Positions 1 through 8,864 of a stretch of 64,000 nucleotides of DNA are shown here, piece by piece. The number at the start of each line of letters is the position of its first letter. The first letter of the stretch is position 1. The DNA is taken from assembly GCF_003012345.1 (NCBI RefSeq), contig NZ_PVRV01000015.1, forward strand, positions 62,001 through 126,000. Reading direction: 5' to 3'. The notes under the pieces were generated by a model that worked only from the letters and a program-made list of their open reading frames with translations, was not told the DNA's origin and did no database searches. The translations under genes were made by a program, and so were the position numbers. This DNA comes from Phytohalomonas tamaricis (GTDB lineage: Bacteria > Pseudomonadota > Gammaproteobacteria > Pseudomonadales > Halomonadaceae).

Positions 1-258
1 GCCGCCTCGCATACCCGGTATTTCGAGACACTCGCCGCCCCCAGCGCAACCGAACGCGAATGCCGCGAGCGGCGACGAATGCTCTATCACGCCATGGCCC
101 AGGCGGGCTTTGCCAACCTGCCCAGCGAGTGGTGGCACTACAGTTTTGGCGATCAGCTATGGGCCTGGATGGGCGGACATGAGCAGGCCCTATTCGGTAA
201 AAGCGAGCCCTACACGCTGGAAGCACGCTGGTGCCATTCACTGACCTTGATGTCCTAG
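1..258 (+). CDS. D-alanyl-D-alanine dipeptidase (VanX/DdpX, M15D), C-terminal part
   Basis: The frame is open from base 1 to TAG at 256-258, so only the last 85 residues are present. They contain Glu-Trp-Trp-His-Tyr followed by Ser-Phe-Gly-Asp-Gln, the C-terminal metal and catalytic signature of M15D D-Ala-D-Ala dipeptidases. These are zinc enzymes that cleave the cell-wall dipeptide for turnover or nutrition. The start and the first zinc ligands lie outside the window. A related M15 peptidase remains possible, but the EWWH block favours VanX/DdpX. Confidence 0.82.
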   Translation, partial: AASHTRYFETLAAPSATERECRERRRMLYHAMAQAGFANLPSEWWHYSFGDQLWAWMGGHEQALFGKSEPYTLEARWCHSLTLMS

Positions 259-375
259 CCGGGCGAAAAGGACGCTGGCGCGTCCAGGCGGAGTGCCCCC
301 TGCTCAATAGCTGTGTATTTAAACACTATTCAACAGGGAGCTTTGGCGATGTCGGCTTTACGGCCGTGGTGCCGC

Positions 376-1773
376 CTAGCGCAGACGTTCGAGCGTCTCC
401 ACGCTGGCAAAGCCATCCGGCGTTTCGCCTCGGCTGCGCTGCCAGGCGCGCAGGGCGGCTCGGGTATTGGGCCCCATGATGCCGTCCGGCGTGCCGGTAT
501 CAAAACCGGCACGATTGAGCGCCTGTTGCAGCTCAAGGGTCTGGCTGCGTGATAGCAGCTTAAGACTGCGCGGCCAGCTCGCCTGCACTCCCGGCCGGCC
601 TTTGATGCGATCAGACAGGATCGCCACCGCCAGTGCGTAGCTGGTGGCGTTGTTGTAACGCATGATGACACGGAAATTATGCCCCACCATGAACGCCGGC
701 CCCTGCGCTCCGGCGGGAATAATAATCGCCGCTTCATCGAGTGCCGGCAGCGGCTCGCCGCCTACGCCGCGCACCCCCAGCTCACGCCAGCGCGCCGTAC
801 TCATGCGGTTATCGGCATCGGCGCGGGCGTAGTCGAAGCCCTCCGGCAACCTGACCTCCGCGCCCCAAGGCTCGCCGCGCTGCCAGCCGTTGCGCTCGAG
901 ATAGTTCGCAGTGGAGGCCATCACATCGGGGATACTGCCCCAGATATCGCGCCGATCGTCGCCATCGCCGTCGACGGCATAGGCCAGAAAGCTGGTGGGA
1001 ATGAACTGGGTGTGCCCCATCGCCCCTGCCCAGGAGCCGCGCATGTGATCGGCATCGATATCGCCGCGCTGAATGATCTTCAGCGCCGCGACCAGCTGTT
1101 CACGTGCGAACTCGTGGCGGCGCCCCTCGTAGCCCAGGGTGGCAAGGGCCGCGATCGTCGAAAAATTGCCGAAGTTGCTGCCGTAGTTACTCTCTACGCC
1201 CCAGATAGCGGTCACGATCGATGACGGAACGCCGTAGCGCGCCTCCATCCGCTCGGCAGTCTCGCGGTGAGCCGCGAGTTTGGCACGACCGTTTTCGATG
1301 CGGCTTGCAGAGACCGCACTGTCGAGATACTGCCAAATGGCGCGGGTGAACTCCGGCTGGTAGCGATCCAGCTCGATGATTCGCGGCTGATAACTGACGC
1401 CACCCAGCGCCATATCAATGGTCGCCGGGTCGATGCCCTGCGAGCGGGCATAAGCACGAAACTCGTCGAGCCACTGGGCAAAGGATTCCTGCGCGGCCGG
1501 GGTGCCATCACCGGCGCTCTCGGGGGGGGCCTCACTGCTGCGGACAGTGCCACTATTATCGCTGGCGCCGCTACCGCGTTCGACTATTGCTTCTTTTGTG
1601 GCCGTCTCCGCTGTGGCTGCCCGCTTCACAGCGCTCCCGGCGCGAACGTTCGGTTCAGCGGTATTGGCCTGACAGCCCGGCATTATCATTGCCCCTGTCA
1701 GCGCCACCATCCACAGGCGCGAGCGCCGTCCGACAGTTGCCCGCCCAACTCTGTCGTTTCTCTCTTCTGCCAT
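376..1773 (-). CDS. lytic murein transglycosylase, MltB family, with C-terminal peptidoglycan-binding domain
   Basis: This 465-residue protein should cleave the MurNAc-GlcNAc bond of peptidoglycan to give 1,6-anhydro ends. The N-terminus has basic residues, a hydrophobic stretch and a lipobox-like Met-Pro-Gly-Cys (Cys34), so it is probably an outer-membrane lipoprotein. The SLT_2/MltB domain spans about residues 95-390 and contains Ile-Trp-Gly-Val-Glu-Ser-Asn-Tyr-Gly, whose Glu is the expected catalytic acid, plus the GAMGHTQFIP block. A PG_binding_1 repeat occupies about 405-465. The ATG at 1773 is preceded by AGGGAAG. Confidence 0.93.
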   Translation of the reverse strand: MAEERNDRVGRATVGRRSRLWMVALTGAMIMPGCQANTAEPNVRAGSAVKRAATAETATKEAIVERGSGASDNSGTVRSSEAPPESAGDGTPAAQESFAQWLDEFRAYARSQGIDPATIDMALGGVSYQPRIIELDRYQPEFTRAIWQYLDSAVSASRIENGRAKLAAHRETAERMEARYGVPSSIVTAIWGVESNYGSNFGNFSTIAALATLGYEGRRHEFAREQLVAALKIIQRGDIDADHMRGSWAGAMGHTQFIPTSFLAYAVDGDGDDRRDIWGSIPDVMASTANYLERNGWQRGEPWGAEVRLPEGFDYARADADNRMSTARWRELGVRGVGGEPLPALDEAAIIIPAGAQGPAFMVGHNFRVIMRYNNATSYALAVAILSDRIKGRPGVQASWPRSLKLLSRSQTLELQQALNRAGFDTGTPDGIMGPNTRAALRAWQRSRGETPDGFASVETLERLR

Positions 1774-1883
1774 GATCGCTTCCCTGTTGGCTTTGCTGAA
1801 CTATCATGGCTGATGAATAGACTTTTTGCCCACTACCTGGCCTCGCCGGGCGGTGCGGTATTCAACTTCAGGGAAAGCGCCTG

Positions 1884-2330
1884 ATGGGAAATAACAGCAA
1901 AGCAACGGCGGAGAAGATAGACCACCGTCATCATCCAGAATGTTACCGGGTCGGGCGCGGCGAGCAGGGCGTTTTGAGTATCGAGCCCTACAAGAGCGAG
2001 CTCTTGCCGCACTGGCGCTTCAAGACGCCTGATGACGCTCGCAAATCATCGCAAAAGCTCGAAGAGATGTTCGAGGCCTATCGCGAGGCGGACGATTTCG
2101 TCGGCATGGACATGGCGCGCAAGTTCATCCAGATGGGCTACACCCGTGCTCGTCGCTACGCCAACTATCCCGGCGGGCGTAAATACGACAAGAATGGCGA
2201 AATACGCGAACGACACATCGACGAGCAGAAGGCGGAGTCGGCCGCCATTTTCGAGCAAGTATGGAAGCGGATACGCGAAGACGAGGACTATCTTGCCCGC
2301 AAGCGCGACCACCAGCGCCGTCATGGCTGA
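1884..2330 (+). CDS. DUF4385 family protein
   Basis: This 148-residue protein matches the DUF4385 family as I remember it: a YRVGRGEQGVL block near residue 21, then EPYKSELLPHWRFK and a GMDMARKFIQMGYTRARRYAN block. It is soluble, charged, and has no signal peptide or membrane segment. The biochemical function is unknown. The start is supported by AGGGAAAG upstream. It stands alone, divergent from the transglycosylase gene and convergent with the outer-membrane protein gene, with which it shares a terminator hairpin. Confidence 0.85.
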   Translation: MGNNSKATAEKIDHRHHPECYRVGRGEQGVLSIEPYKSELLPHWRFKTPDDARKSSQKLEEMFEAYREADDFVGMDMARKFIQMGYTRARRYANYPGGRKYDKNGEIRERHIDEQKAESAAIFEQVWKRIREDEDYLARKRDHQRRHG

Positions 2331-2440
2331 GCGCCGCTGTGGCGGCGGTAACCGAAGGAGCTGTCGAGGTTGCAGGTATCGTCAGGCAGCCGCCAGCCGG
2401 TGTAGAAGGTAACGCCGTCGAGATCATCGCCTAAACCGAT

Positions 2441-2464
2441 AACGCCCCGCATGGGCGGGGCGTT
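2441..2464. terminator. GC-rich hairpin between convergent genes
   Basis: A perfect 10-bp stem (AACGCCCCGC / GCGGGGCGTT) with a 4-nt loop lies between the ends of the DUF4385 gene (+) and the outer-membrane protein gene (-). Neither side has a long T-run, so termination strength is uncertain. Confidence 0.6.
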
Positions 2465-2484
2465 GTGTCTTGGCTAGGCTCGGC

Positions 2485-3165
2485 TTAGAAGGTGTACTCG
2501 ACACCGATCACAGCGACCGGATAGATGTTGTACTTGCTCAGATCATCTTTGAGGTCGTCTTCCTGATTGCGCGCTTCCTGTTCGGCAACTTGGCGGACCA
2601 GGGGGTTACTCATCGCTTCCCCACGCGGCGTCAGTGACACTTCCGGATCTATCCAGAACGCGCCGGCTTCGGCGTAGAAGCCTAGCCCTTGCTTGGCGCT
2701 GTTGCGCCAGCCGATACCCAGGTAAGGTTCAACGCTGTCGGAGAGTTCTGCACGGCCATCCAGATGCGCATCTTCCGGTTCGATGGAGATGCCTAGATCA
2801 TCATATGTCCCATCACCAACATAACGTCCCACAGCCTTAAGCTGCACATCGGGCCTGACCGCCCCGGCGGAGATGAAGAAGCCGCTCGTCGCCCACGGAT
2901 AAATATCGAGCTTCAGACTATAGATATCCGATTCGATTTTGCCCGTGTACTTCACATCATCGTTGGTATGATCAAGATCATCGTAGGTATAACCGCTATA
3001 ACCAGCGGTCACTGCGAAGTGATCGTCAAAACGCCAGCTGACGTTACCACCAAAACCGGTCGTGCCGGCCTGGGCACCGAGCGACCAGTTATCGTCGGCA
3101 TGAGCCATGCCAATAGAAGCTGCAAGCAGTGTGCTCGTCAACGCAACAGGAATAAAACGATGCAT
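2485..3165 (-). CDS. outer-membrane beta-barrel protein (OmpW/OmpA-barrel-like)
   Basis: The protein has 226 residues from the ATG at 3165. That start is preferred over the upstream one at 3213 because it gives a clean signal peptide (MHRFIPVALTSTLLAASIGMAHA) and has AAAGG in front. The mature part is rich in alternating polar and aromatic residues (SLGAQAGTTGFGGNVSWRF, FAVTAGYSGYTY) and ends in Tyr-Thr-Phe, the terminal aromatic signature used by the BAM machinery. A small, acidic outer-membrane barrel is the safest reading. The exact family (OmpW, YfaZ or another) cannot be settled by eye. Confidence 0.75.
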   Translation of the reverse strand: MHRFIPVALTSTLLAASIGMAHADDNWSLGAQAGTTGFGGNVSWRFDDHFAVTAGYSGYTYDDLDHTNDDVKYTGKIESDIYSLKLDIYPWATSGFFISAGAVRPDVQLKAVGRYVGDGTYDDLGISIEPEDAHLDGRAELSDSVEPYLGIGWRNSAKQGLGFYAEAGAFWIDPEVSLTPRGEAMSNPLVRQVAEQEARNQEDDLKDDLSKYNIYPVAVIGVEYTF

Positions 3166-3381
3166 ATCCGGACCTTTAGTGAAGTAATGATCGAGCGGCT
3201 GCGTAATGCTCACGCGCGCCTCTAATAATGTGCATCATGCCTTAACTGCAGAAAAGTAAACCTGTAAACACTAAAACTTTTATAGTCCATTTCTTCGATT
3301 TTACTGAGCAGGCACCGGTTATTTCGAGAATTTGCTCGGCTGCGCTATGCTAGTCGTCAATATACGCCAGGAGCGCAAACC

Positions 3382-3735
3382 ATGGCTTCGATGAAGGATC
3401 AGCTCAGTAAACTCGTCTATTCCACCGAACAGGGCGACCTGCGCAAAAACGAGGAAGACACTGCTACGGCAGATGCCGAACGGCTCGCTTCGCTTGATGG
3501 CATTGTCCGTATCCGCCGTGAGACTTCGGGCCGCAAAGGTAAGGGAGTGACAATCGTGTCAGGCGTGCCGCTACCCGCTGAGGAGCTCAAGATATTAGCG
3601 GCAGCGCTCAAGAAACGCTGCGGCACTGGTGGCTCAATGAAGGAGGGTATGATTGAGGTCCAAGGCGATCATCGCGAGACGCTTAAGGTGGAACTCGAAA
3701 AACGTGGATTCAAGGTCAAGTTTGCCGGTGGCTAA
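3382..3735 (+). CDS. yciH: translation initiation factor SUI1/YciH-like
   Basis: This 117-residue eIF1/SUI1-fold protein has a basic GRKGKGVTIVSG segment around residues 51-62, then KKRCGTGGSMKEG and a C-terminal IEVQGDHRETLKVELEKRGF, the conserved core of the bacterial YciH family. Members are thought to act on initiation fidelity at the small ribosomal subunit; in E. coli the gene is dispensable. The ATG follows AGGAG at a normal distance. The YbaY-like lipoprotein gene begins 22 bp downstream and may be co-transcribed. Confidence 0.92.
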   Translation: MASMKDQLSKLVYSTEQGDLRKNEEDTATADAERLASLDGIVRIRRETSGRKGKGVTIVSGVPLPAEELKILAAALKKRCGTGGSMKEGMIEVQGDHRETLKVELEKRGFKVKFAGG

Positions 3736-3757
3736 CAGGCCACCTGATGAGGAAAAG

Positions 3758-4183
3758 ATGAAGACAAGCCGCCACAAGAGCCATCATATGCTTCCGGCGC
3801 TGGTAATAATGAGTGTCGTGCTGGGCGGCTGCAGCTACCTGCCATTCTCATCGGGACCAGAATTCACAACGCTGACCGGCCAGGCGGACAGCGAAGAGCG
3901 CATGACACTGCCGGCTGATGCCGAGTTCGATGTCAAGTTGATTGATGTAAGTGATGGCCGTGAAACGCTGGCCGTCATCAACCAGCGCCGTCCCGGTCAG
4001 TTCCCATTGACGTTTACGCTGCAATATGATCGTAGCCAGCTCGCCCCCGAACATGAGTACGCGCTCGATGCCAGCGTGCGGATCGGCGGACAGCTCAGCT
4101 ATATCAATGTCGAGCCAGTATCGGTGCTGACCGGCGGTGCGCCACGCAGCGACGTCACCATTACGCTCGAACGCGTCCACTAG
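3758..4183 (+). CDS. YbaY-family lipoprotein
   Basis: The protein has 141 residues from the ATG at 3758, chosen because GAGGAAAAG lies directly upstream. It carries a lipoprotein signal ending in Leu-Gly-Gly-Cys (Cys25). The mature part holds a beta-rich domain (about 38-140) of the YbaY/YscW type, with FPLTFTLQYDRSQLAPEHEYALDASVRIGG-type strands. Family members are small envelope lipoproteins of poorly known, chaperone-like role. The gene closely follows yciH. Confidence 0.8.
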   Translation: MKTSRHKSHHMLPALVIMSVVLGGCSYLPFSSGPEFTTLTGQADSEERMTLPADAEFDVKLIDVSDGRETLAVINQRRPGQFPLTFTLQYDRSQLAPEHEYALDASVRIGGQLSYINVEPVSVLTGGAPRSDVTITLERVH

Positions 4184-4200
4184 CCAACACGGTGCGGCCG

Positions 4201-5055
4201 TCAGGCATCCAGTCCGTCCAGTAGTGCCTCTAGTCCCTCGCTGATGGGTTGTTCGAGTTTGATCTCGAACAGCTCATCGGCGCGAGTATGCCCCAGATTG
4301 AGACATGCGACCGGCTTGCCGGTCTGTGACGCGTGGCGCGCAAATCGAAACCCCGAAAATACCATCAGCGAAGATCCCACCACCAAAAGCGCCGGGGCAG
4401 CATTCAGCATCGCCATGGCCTGTGCCAGCCGTGGCTTGGGGACACTATCACCAAAGAACACGACATCGGTTTTAAGGATGTCGTAACCACAGCGTGGGCA
4501 ATCAGGTAGCTGAAACGTTGAGAAATCAACACCATCAAGGTAGGCATCACCATCGGGCGCAATTTCTGCCTTCATGCCCACCCACTCGGGATTAAGAGCC
4601 GCCAGCGTTTCATGAAAGTCGCGTCGTTCGATAAGCAGGTCGCATTGCAGACAGCGGACCTGATCGGCCCGGCCATGCAGATCGATGACATGCTGACTGC
4701 CACTCTTCTGATGGAGACGATCGACATTCTGGGTAATGATGCCATTGATTACACCGCGCTGTTCAAGTTCAGTCAGGGCATGATGCGCACGTCCCGGAAC
4801 GGCATTGTCGAGCAGGCGAAAGCCCACCAGACTCCTGGCCCAATAGCGTTGGCGCGCCAGCGCGCTGGCGAGATAGTCCTGCTGCGACATCGGTGGTGGT
4901 CGTTTCCATTGCCCGGCTTCGTCGCGGTAGTCGGGAATTCCACAGTCGGTACTGACGCCGGCACCGGTCAGCACGCACAATGGAGAGTGACAGCGCACAA
5001 AATCGATTAGCATATCCAAAATTGCCTGATCAGCAGCCATATTGTGCTGTGCCAT
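4201..5055 (-). CDS. NAD-dependent protein deacylase, Sir2 family
   Basis: The 284-residue sirtuin removes acyl groups from lysines using NAD+. The NAD-binding GAGVSTDCGIPDYRD block lies at about 31-45, TQNVDRLHQKSG at about 109-120, and the catalytic His is in LHGR. A zinc module with two Cys-X2-Cys pairs (RCLQC and DCPRC) separates the halves. These motifs resemble the class II (SIRT4-like) branch rather than CobB. A GAGGATAG Shine-Dalgarno precedes the ATG. Confidence 0.93.
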   Translation of the reverse strand: MAQHNMAADQAILDMLIDFVRCHSPLCVLTGAGVSTDCGIPDYRDEAGQWKRPPPMSQQDYLASALARQRYWARSLVGFRLLDNAVPGRAHHALTELEQRGVINGIITQNVDRLHQKSGSQHVIDLHGRADQVRCLQCDLLIERRDFHETLAALNPEWVGMKAEIAPDGDAYLDGVDFSTFQLPDCPRCGYDILKTDVVFFGDSVPKPRLAQAMAMLNAAPALLVVGSSLMVFSGFRFARHASQTGKPVACLNLGHTRADELFEIKLEQPISEGLEALLDGLDA

Positions 5056-5191
5056 CTATCCTCACTCCTCGTTATCCCTACTCATGGTGGGTGGCCATGA
5101 ATGCAGCTCAACTAATATTGCGGTTTGCGTGGCCGATGGTATATAGCAACCGTTAAGATGCGCATTTGATTGGCAAGGACACCCTAATTTC

Positions 5192-6079
5192 ATGACCTGG
5201 CTGGAATATTTACTGCCGCTGGTTTTTCTTACCCCATTGGCGGCGACCGCGCTGATCGTCTTTGCGCTGCGCCATCTGCTGCGGCGGCGGTTGCGTTCTC
5301 CCTTGAGCGGACAGTTGCTGCGTGAATCCGGCCAGAGCCTGAGAATACGCCTCGATCACGCCCAGACCATGCTTTTTCTGACCGGTGCGCTGGGCCCTAT
5401 TGCCGCGATGGCCCCGCTGGTCTACGGCATGGGACGCATGTTGTTCTCTGAGGAGCAGAACTGGCTGGAATGGGCCTGTTATGGCCTGCTGAGCACCTTG
5501 GCAGTATTCATCTTCTGCGCAATGCTGATCACCAGCTATACGCGCATCAGGCGGCTACGCTTCGGACTGGCCTGCGATCTCACCATCGCTCAGGAAGTCA
5601 CCCGGCTTATCCATCCCGAAGCCCACCCGTATTTCGTGTTTCACAACGTGCCCGGGCAGGGTTTCACGATCGATCATCTCGCGGTGACCCCTTATGGCAT
5701 TTTCGTCATCCTCGCCAAAGCGCGTACCCGGCCACTCGATGTCGCCCGGGACCGTCCGGTTATCGTCGATGGGGAAACACTGCGTTTTCCTCAAGGCGAA
5801 GAAAACGCGCTGCTGCGGCGCACTCGTGTCATTAGTCGTTGGCTGTCGCATTATCTTGAGCAGCAATGCGGTCGCACCATTCCTGTCTGCGGCGTGCTCG
5901 CCCTGCCCGGCTGGGACGTTCACGTGGCCACTCCGCCAGAAGGACTCCTGGTACTCAGCGGTGAATCCCTGGCGGAACAGCTCGAAGCGCATCGCTTTGC
6001 GTCGCTCGATGATGGAACTCGCAAGACCGTCATCCACGCCATTACACAGCGTATTCACGATTATCAACTCGCGGTATGA
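5192..6079 (+). CDS. NERD-domain membrane protein, probably catalytically altered
   Basis: The 295-residue protein has hydrophobic segments at about 5-27, 60-82 and 93-115, followed by a cytoplasmic NERD (nuclease-related) domain at about 130-250. The domain motif is seen as Gly-Phe-Thr-Ile-Asp161-His-Leu, then Gly-Ile-Phe-Val-Ile-Leu174-Ala-Lys176. NERD proteins normally have Glu-x-Lys at the last position. Here Leu replaces the Glu while the Asp and Lys remain, so nuclease activity is doubtful. The neighbouring genes give no functional hint. Confidence 0.75.
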   Translation: MTWLEYLLPLVFLTPLAATALIVFALRHLLRRRLRSPLSGQLLRESGQSLRIRLDHAQTMLFLTGALGPIAAMAPLVYGMGRMLFSEEQNWLEWACYGLLSTLAVFIFCAMLITSYTRIRRLRFGLACDLTIAQEVTRLIHPEAHPYFVFHNVPGQGFTIDHLAVTPYGIFVILAKARTRPLDVARDRPVIVDGETLRFPQGEENALLRRTRVISRWLSHYLEQQCGRTIPVCGVLALPGWDVHVATPPEGLLVLSGESLAEQLEAHRFASLDDGTRKTVIHAITQRIHDYQLAV

Positions 6080-6104
6080 CGTTGCCCGATTCAGGTGTTG
6101 CAGC

Positions 6105-7697
6105 CTACAAGCTTTGCAGATAGAACAGCAGCGCCATGACTGCAACGAAGTAAACGACCAGCGCAATAACCCAGTGACGAGTACGATCCGGCGCATGACC
6201 CAACCGTGACGCCTGGCCATGTTCGTCTGGCTGATACCAGGTCAGTCCTTTAAGCTTGTGCGCCGCTGGTTTTGCGCCGAAAGCGCTAATGATATAGCCC
6301 ACGGCAATGACGATCACGGCGCCTACCAGATTGTAGTAAAGCCATGACATATCGGTTATGCGCGATAGCACACCCACGATGACAGAGCCAACTACCAGCC
6401 CACTAATAGCGCCAGTGGCGTTAATCCGACGGCTGAGCAACGCCACCAGAAACGCGCCGAGCAGGGCGCCGTTGAAGTAGGAGCCGATCTTGTTGACCGC
6501 CTCGATCACTGGCCCCAGATTACCGGCAAAAAAAGCAAATATTGTCGCGAATACACCCCAGAACACCGTCACCCAGCGCGACGCCTTGAGATAGTGCGCT
6601 TCACTGGCGTCACGCTTGATAAAGCGCTGGTAAATGTCACGTACCGATACGGCAGAAAGTGAATTGAGTGCTGAATCGAGGCTCGACATCGCTGCGGCGA
6701 ACACACCGGCAATCACCAAGCCAGAAATACCCGGCGGCAGTTGGCTGACGATAAAGCGTGGAAACAGCTCATTGGAGTTGGCCACGTCAGGCTCGCCCAC
6801 GTGGGAATAGAAGGCATGCAACATGATGCCGATAAAGAGAAACAGCATCATCTGCGGAATCAGCAGAAAACCGCCAAGCATCAATGAACGCTTGCTCTCG
6901 GTTTCGGACTTGCTGGTCAGCACGCGCTGGATCTGGCTCTGATCGGTGCCGAAGTAGGCGACATGCAGGAAGAAGCCCCCCAGAATGCCTGTCCATAAGC
7001 TGTAGGTCACCGAGGGCGAGGTATCCAGATTGATCGGGTGAAGCATGTCCATCTCACGGGCATGGCTTATTACCTCGCCCCAACCGCCCGGTAGATGATT
7101 GATGATCACAAACACGCTCAGCGCCGCACCAAGCCACAGCACCAGCATCTGCATCACATCGGTCCAGATTACTGCTCGAATGCCACCAAATACGGTGTAG
7201 GCCACCGCGATCACTGCCATCACCACAATTGTCCAATCAACGCTCCAGCCTGTCACAACCGAGAGCACCAGTGCCGGCGCGTAAAGCACCACACCAGTGG
7301 CGAGGCCGCGGGCAAGCAGGAACAGTACCGCCGCAAAGACCCGCGCGCGGACATCGAAGCGTTTCTCCAGATATTCATAAACGGTGTAGACACCGCTGCG
7401 GTAGAACACCGGCACGATAAAGGCGATCAAGAACCCTACCGCCAGCGGCGCATTGACGAACATGATCAAACGTTCAAGCCCGCCCTGATAGCCCCACCCC
7501 GGCGCACCAATGAACGTAATCGCGCTAGCCTGGGTCGCCATGACCGACAAGCCAATCGCCCACCAGGGAATGCGTCGCCCACCCAGAAAATAATCTTCCG
7601 TTGAGCCTTGCTTGCGTCCGACCCACGCGCCCACCACAGCAGTCAGCGCGACATAGGCCACCAATACCAGCATGTCGATCCAGGTGAACTGACTCAT
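6105..7697 (-). CDS. sodium:solute symporter (SSS/SLC5 family)
   Basis: The 530-residue inner-membrane protein has about 13-14 predicted helices and the SSS hallmarks: DYFLGGRRIPWWAIGLSVMATQASAITFIG near the N-terminus, VFGGIRAVIWTDVMQ in the middle, and AAAMSSLDSALNSLSAVSVRDIY, which carries the sodium-site serines. The substrate cannot be read; sugars, organic acids or sialic-acid-like compounds are all handled by relatives. A strong AAGGAG lies before the ATG. The RNase T2 gene lies 41 bp upstream on the same strand and may be co-transcribed. Confidence 0.9.
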   Translation of the reverse strand: MSQFTWIDMLVLVAYVALTAVVGAWVGRKQGSTEDYFLGGRRIPWWAIGLSVMATQASAITFIGAPGWGYQGGLERLIMFVNAPLAVGFLIAFIVPVFYRSGVYTVYEYLEKRFDVRARVFAAVLFLLARGLATGVVLYAPALVLSVVTGWSVDWTIVVMAVIAVAYTVFGGIRAVIWTDVMQMLVLWLGAALSVFVIINHLPGGWGEVISHAREMDMLHPINLDTSPSVTYSLWTGILGGFFLHVAYFGTDQSQIQRVLTSKSETESKRSLMLGGFLLIPQMMLFLFIGIMLHAFYSHVGEPDVANSNELFPRFIVSQLPPGISGLVIAGVFAAAMSSLDSALNSLSAVSVRDIYQRFIKRDASEAHYLKASRWVTVFWGVFATIFAFFAGNLGPVIEAVNKIGSYFNGALLGAFLVALLSRRINATGAISGLVVGSVIVGVLSRITDMSWLYYNLVGAVIVIAVGYIISAFGAKPAAHKLKGLTWYQPDEHGQASRLGHAPDRTRHWVIALVVYFVAVMALLFYLQSL

Positions 7698-7738
7698 CCA
7701 CTTTCTCCTTGTGATTGCCGTTGCCTTCTTGCTGCCGC

Positions 7739-8551
7739 CTACCCTTTACTCCTCGCCGTGCGTGTTCGATCAGCCGGGCGCCCCTCGCCGGGCGCATCCA
7801 GACAGATCGTGGTCGCACAGTTGCCTGTTCCAAGCGTTGCCAGTGATGCCGAAGCGGGAAAGGTATCGAGTGCATCAGCCTTGATGCCAACCTGCACCTC
7901 GGTTAACAGCGAACGTGCGCCATCACGCCTGCATTGCAGCTTCAACGCCCGCCCCTTGCCACGCCCGAACACGTTTTCGAATACGTCAATCAGCTCATTG
8001 CGCCCGATCGCAGCGCCGGTGTGAATACGTAAATAGTCACCGAACACGCTATCGGCCAGCGTGTCACGCAGCGCCAGGGCTGTCGCAAAGTAGTCGTTGG
8101 CAGTCACGCCGAAGCAGACCGCATGCTTGGCATATTCATGGCGTTCAAGACAGCTTGTGCTGCCTGGCATGTCATGGGCCAGTTCATTCGTCAGTTGTTT
8201 ATCCAGTGACAGCGGCGGAGATGCGGCACAAAAACCTGACCGTTCAGGCGCAGTGAAGTGGAAGCATCCTTCCTGCCACCATTGGCGCTGGGTCATGCCT
8301 TGTGCGGCAAGCGTGGCAGGCAGTGAGGGCCACAGCCCATGCAGAACCAAAGAGGGATAAGCATGTTGATCACGACATTCAGGCCGGGCCTCGCCTTCAG
8401 TGGCACAGAAGCCGGGATGCCAGGTAAGTGCCAAGGTGTAGTGATCGAAATCGTCAAAGCGCGTCGGTGAAAGGCCCCAGGCATTCAAGGGCTGCAGACA
8501 CAGGCCGACCATGAGGGTGACGAGGGTGATAAGGCGCCCTACGTAAGGCAT
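7739..8551 (-). CDS. ribonuclease T2 family protein (RNase I-like)
   Basis: The 270-residue protein has a signal peptide (cleavage near Asn-Ala-Trp-Gly, about residue 26) and both active-site blocks of the T2 family: Leu-His-Gly-Leu-Trp-Pro, and Glu-Arg-His-Glu-Tyr-Ala-Lys-His-Ala-Val-Cys. The second differs slightly from the usual WEHEWxKHGtC but keeps the Glu and both His. It should degrade RNA non-specifically in the periplasm through 2',3'-cyclic phosphates. Several cysteines are available for disulfides. AGGGAG precedes the ATG. Confidence 0.92.
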   Translation of the reverse strand: MPYVGRLITLVTLMVGLCLQPLNAWGLSPTRFDDFDHYTLALTWHPGFCATEGEARPECRDQHAYPSLVLHGLWPSLPATLAAQGMTQRQWWQEGCFHFTAPERSGFCAASPPLSLDKQLTNELAHDMPGSTSCLERHEYAKHAVCFGVTANDYFATALALRDTLADSVFGDYLRIHTGAAIGRNELIDVFENVFGRGKGRALKLQCRRDGARSLLTEVQVGIKADALDTFPASASLATLGTGNCATTICLDAPGEGRPADRTRTARSKG

Positions 8552-8864
8552 CGGAATGTGTGCTCCCTGGCGTGTCCCGCCACGCTGTTATTGTTCACAA
8601 AGACTAAAGGCCTCGTATCGGATGAGGCGACAGATACAACGAACCATCCTCTCTGAGCCTTTATAACCATAGCGTTATAACCTTGTTCTTACACAGCGCT
8701 TTTTGACGTATGACGACCTGCCTTCTGATGTGCTTATTGTTTCCTAAACTTGTGTGTATTAAAGCTGTCGATGAGCGTGTCGTTAACGTGACAGTGGCAC
8801 TTAGCGTGTCGCTTATTTATTACACGTTGATCACTCACATTACGTAGCAAAAGGATGAAGGCGC
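8552..8864. other. divergent intergenic region, RNase T2 / MFS
   Basis: No gene is seen. The region holds promoters for both flanking genes, a TTATAACC direct repeat (8661-8682), a GCCTC/GAGGC hairpin near 8609-8627, and two AGCGTGTCG copies near 8774 and 8803. No regulator can be assigned. Confidence 0.5.

Noticed and set aside
330-737. 135-codon minus-strand frame
   Set aside because: It lies out of frame inside the transglycosylase gene, which has clear domains. Its residues are Arg/Ala/Cys-rich without motifs.
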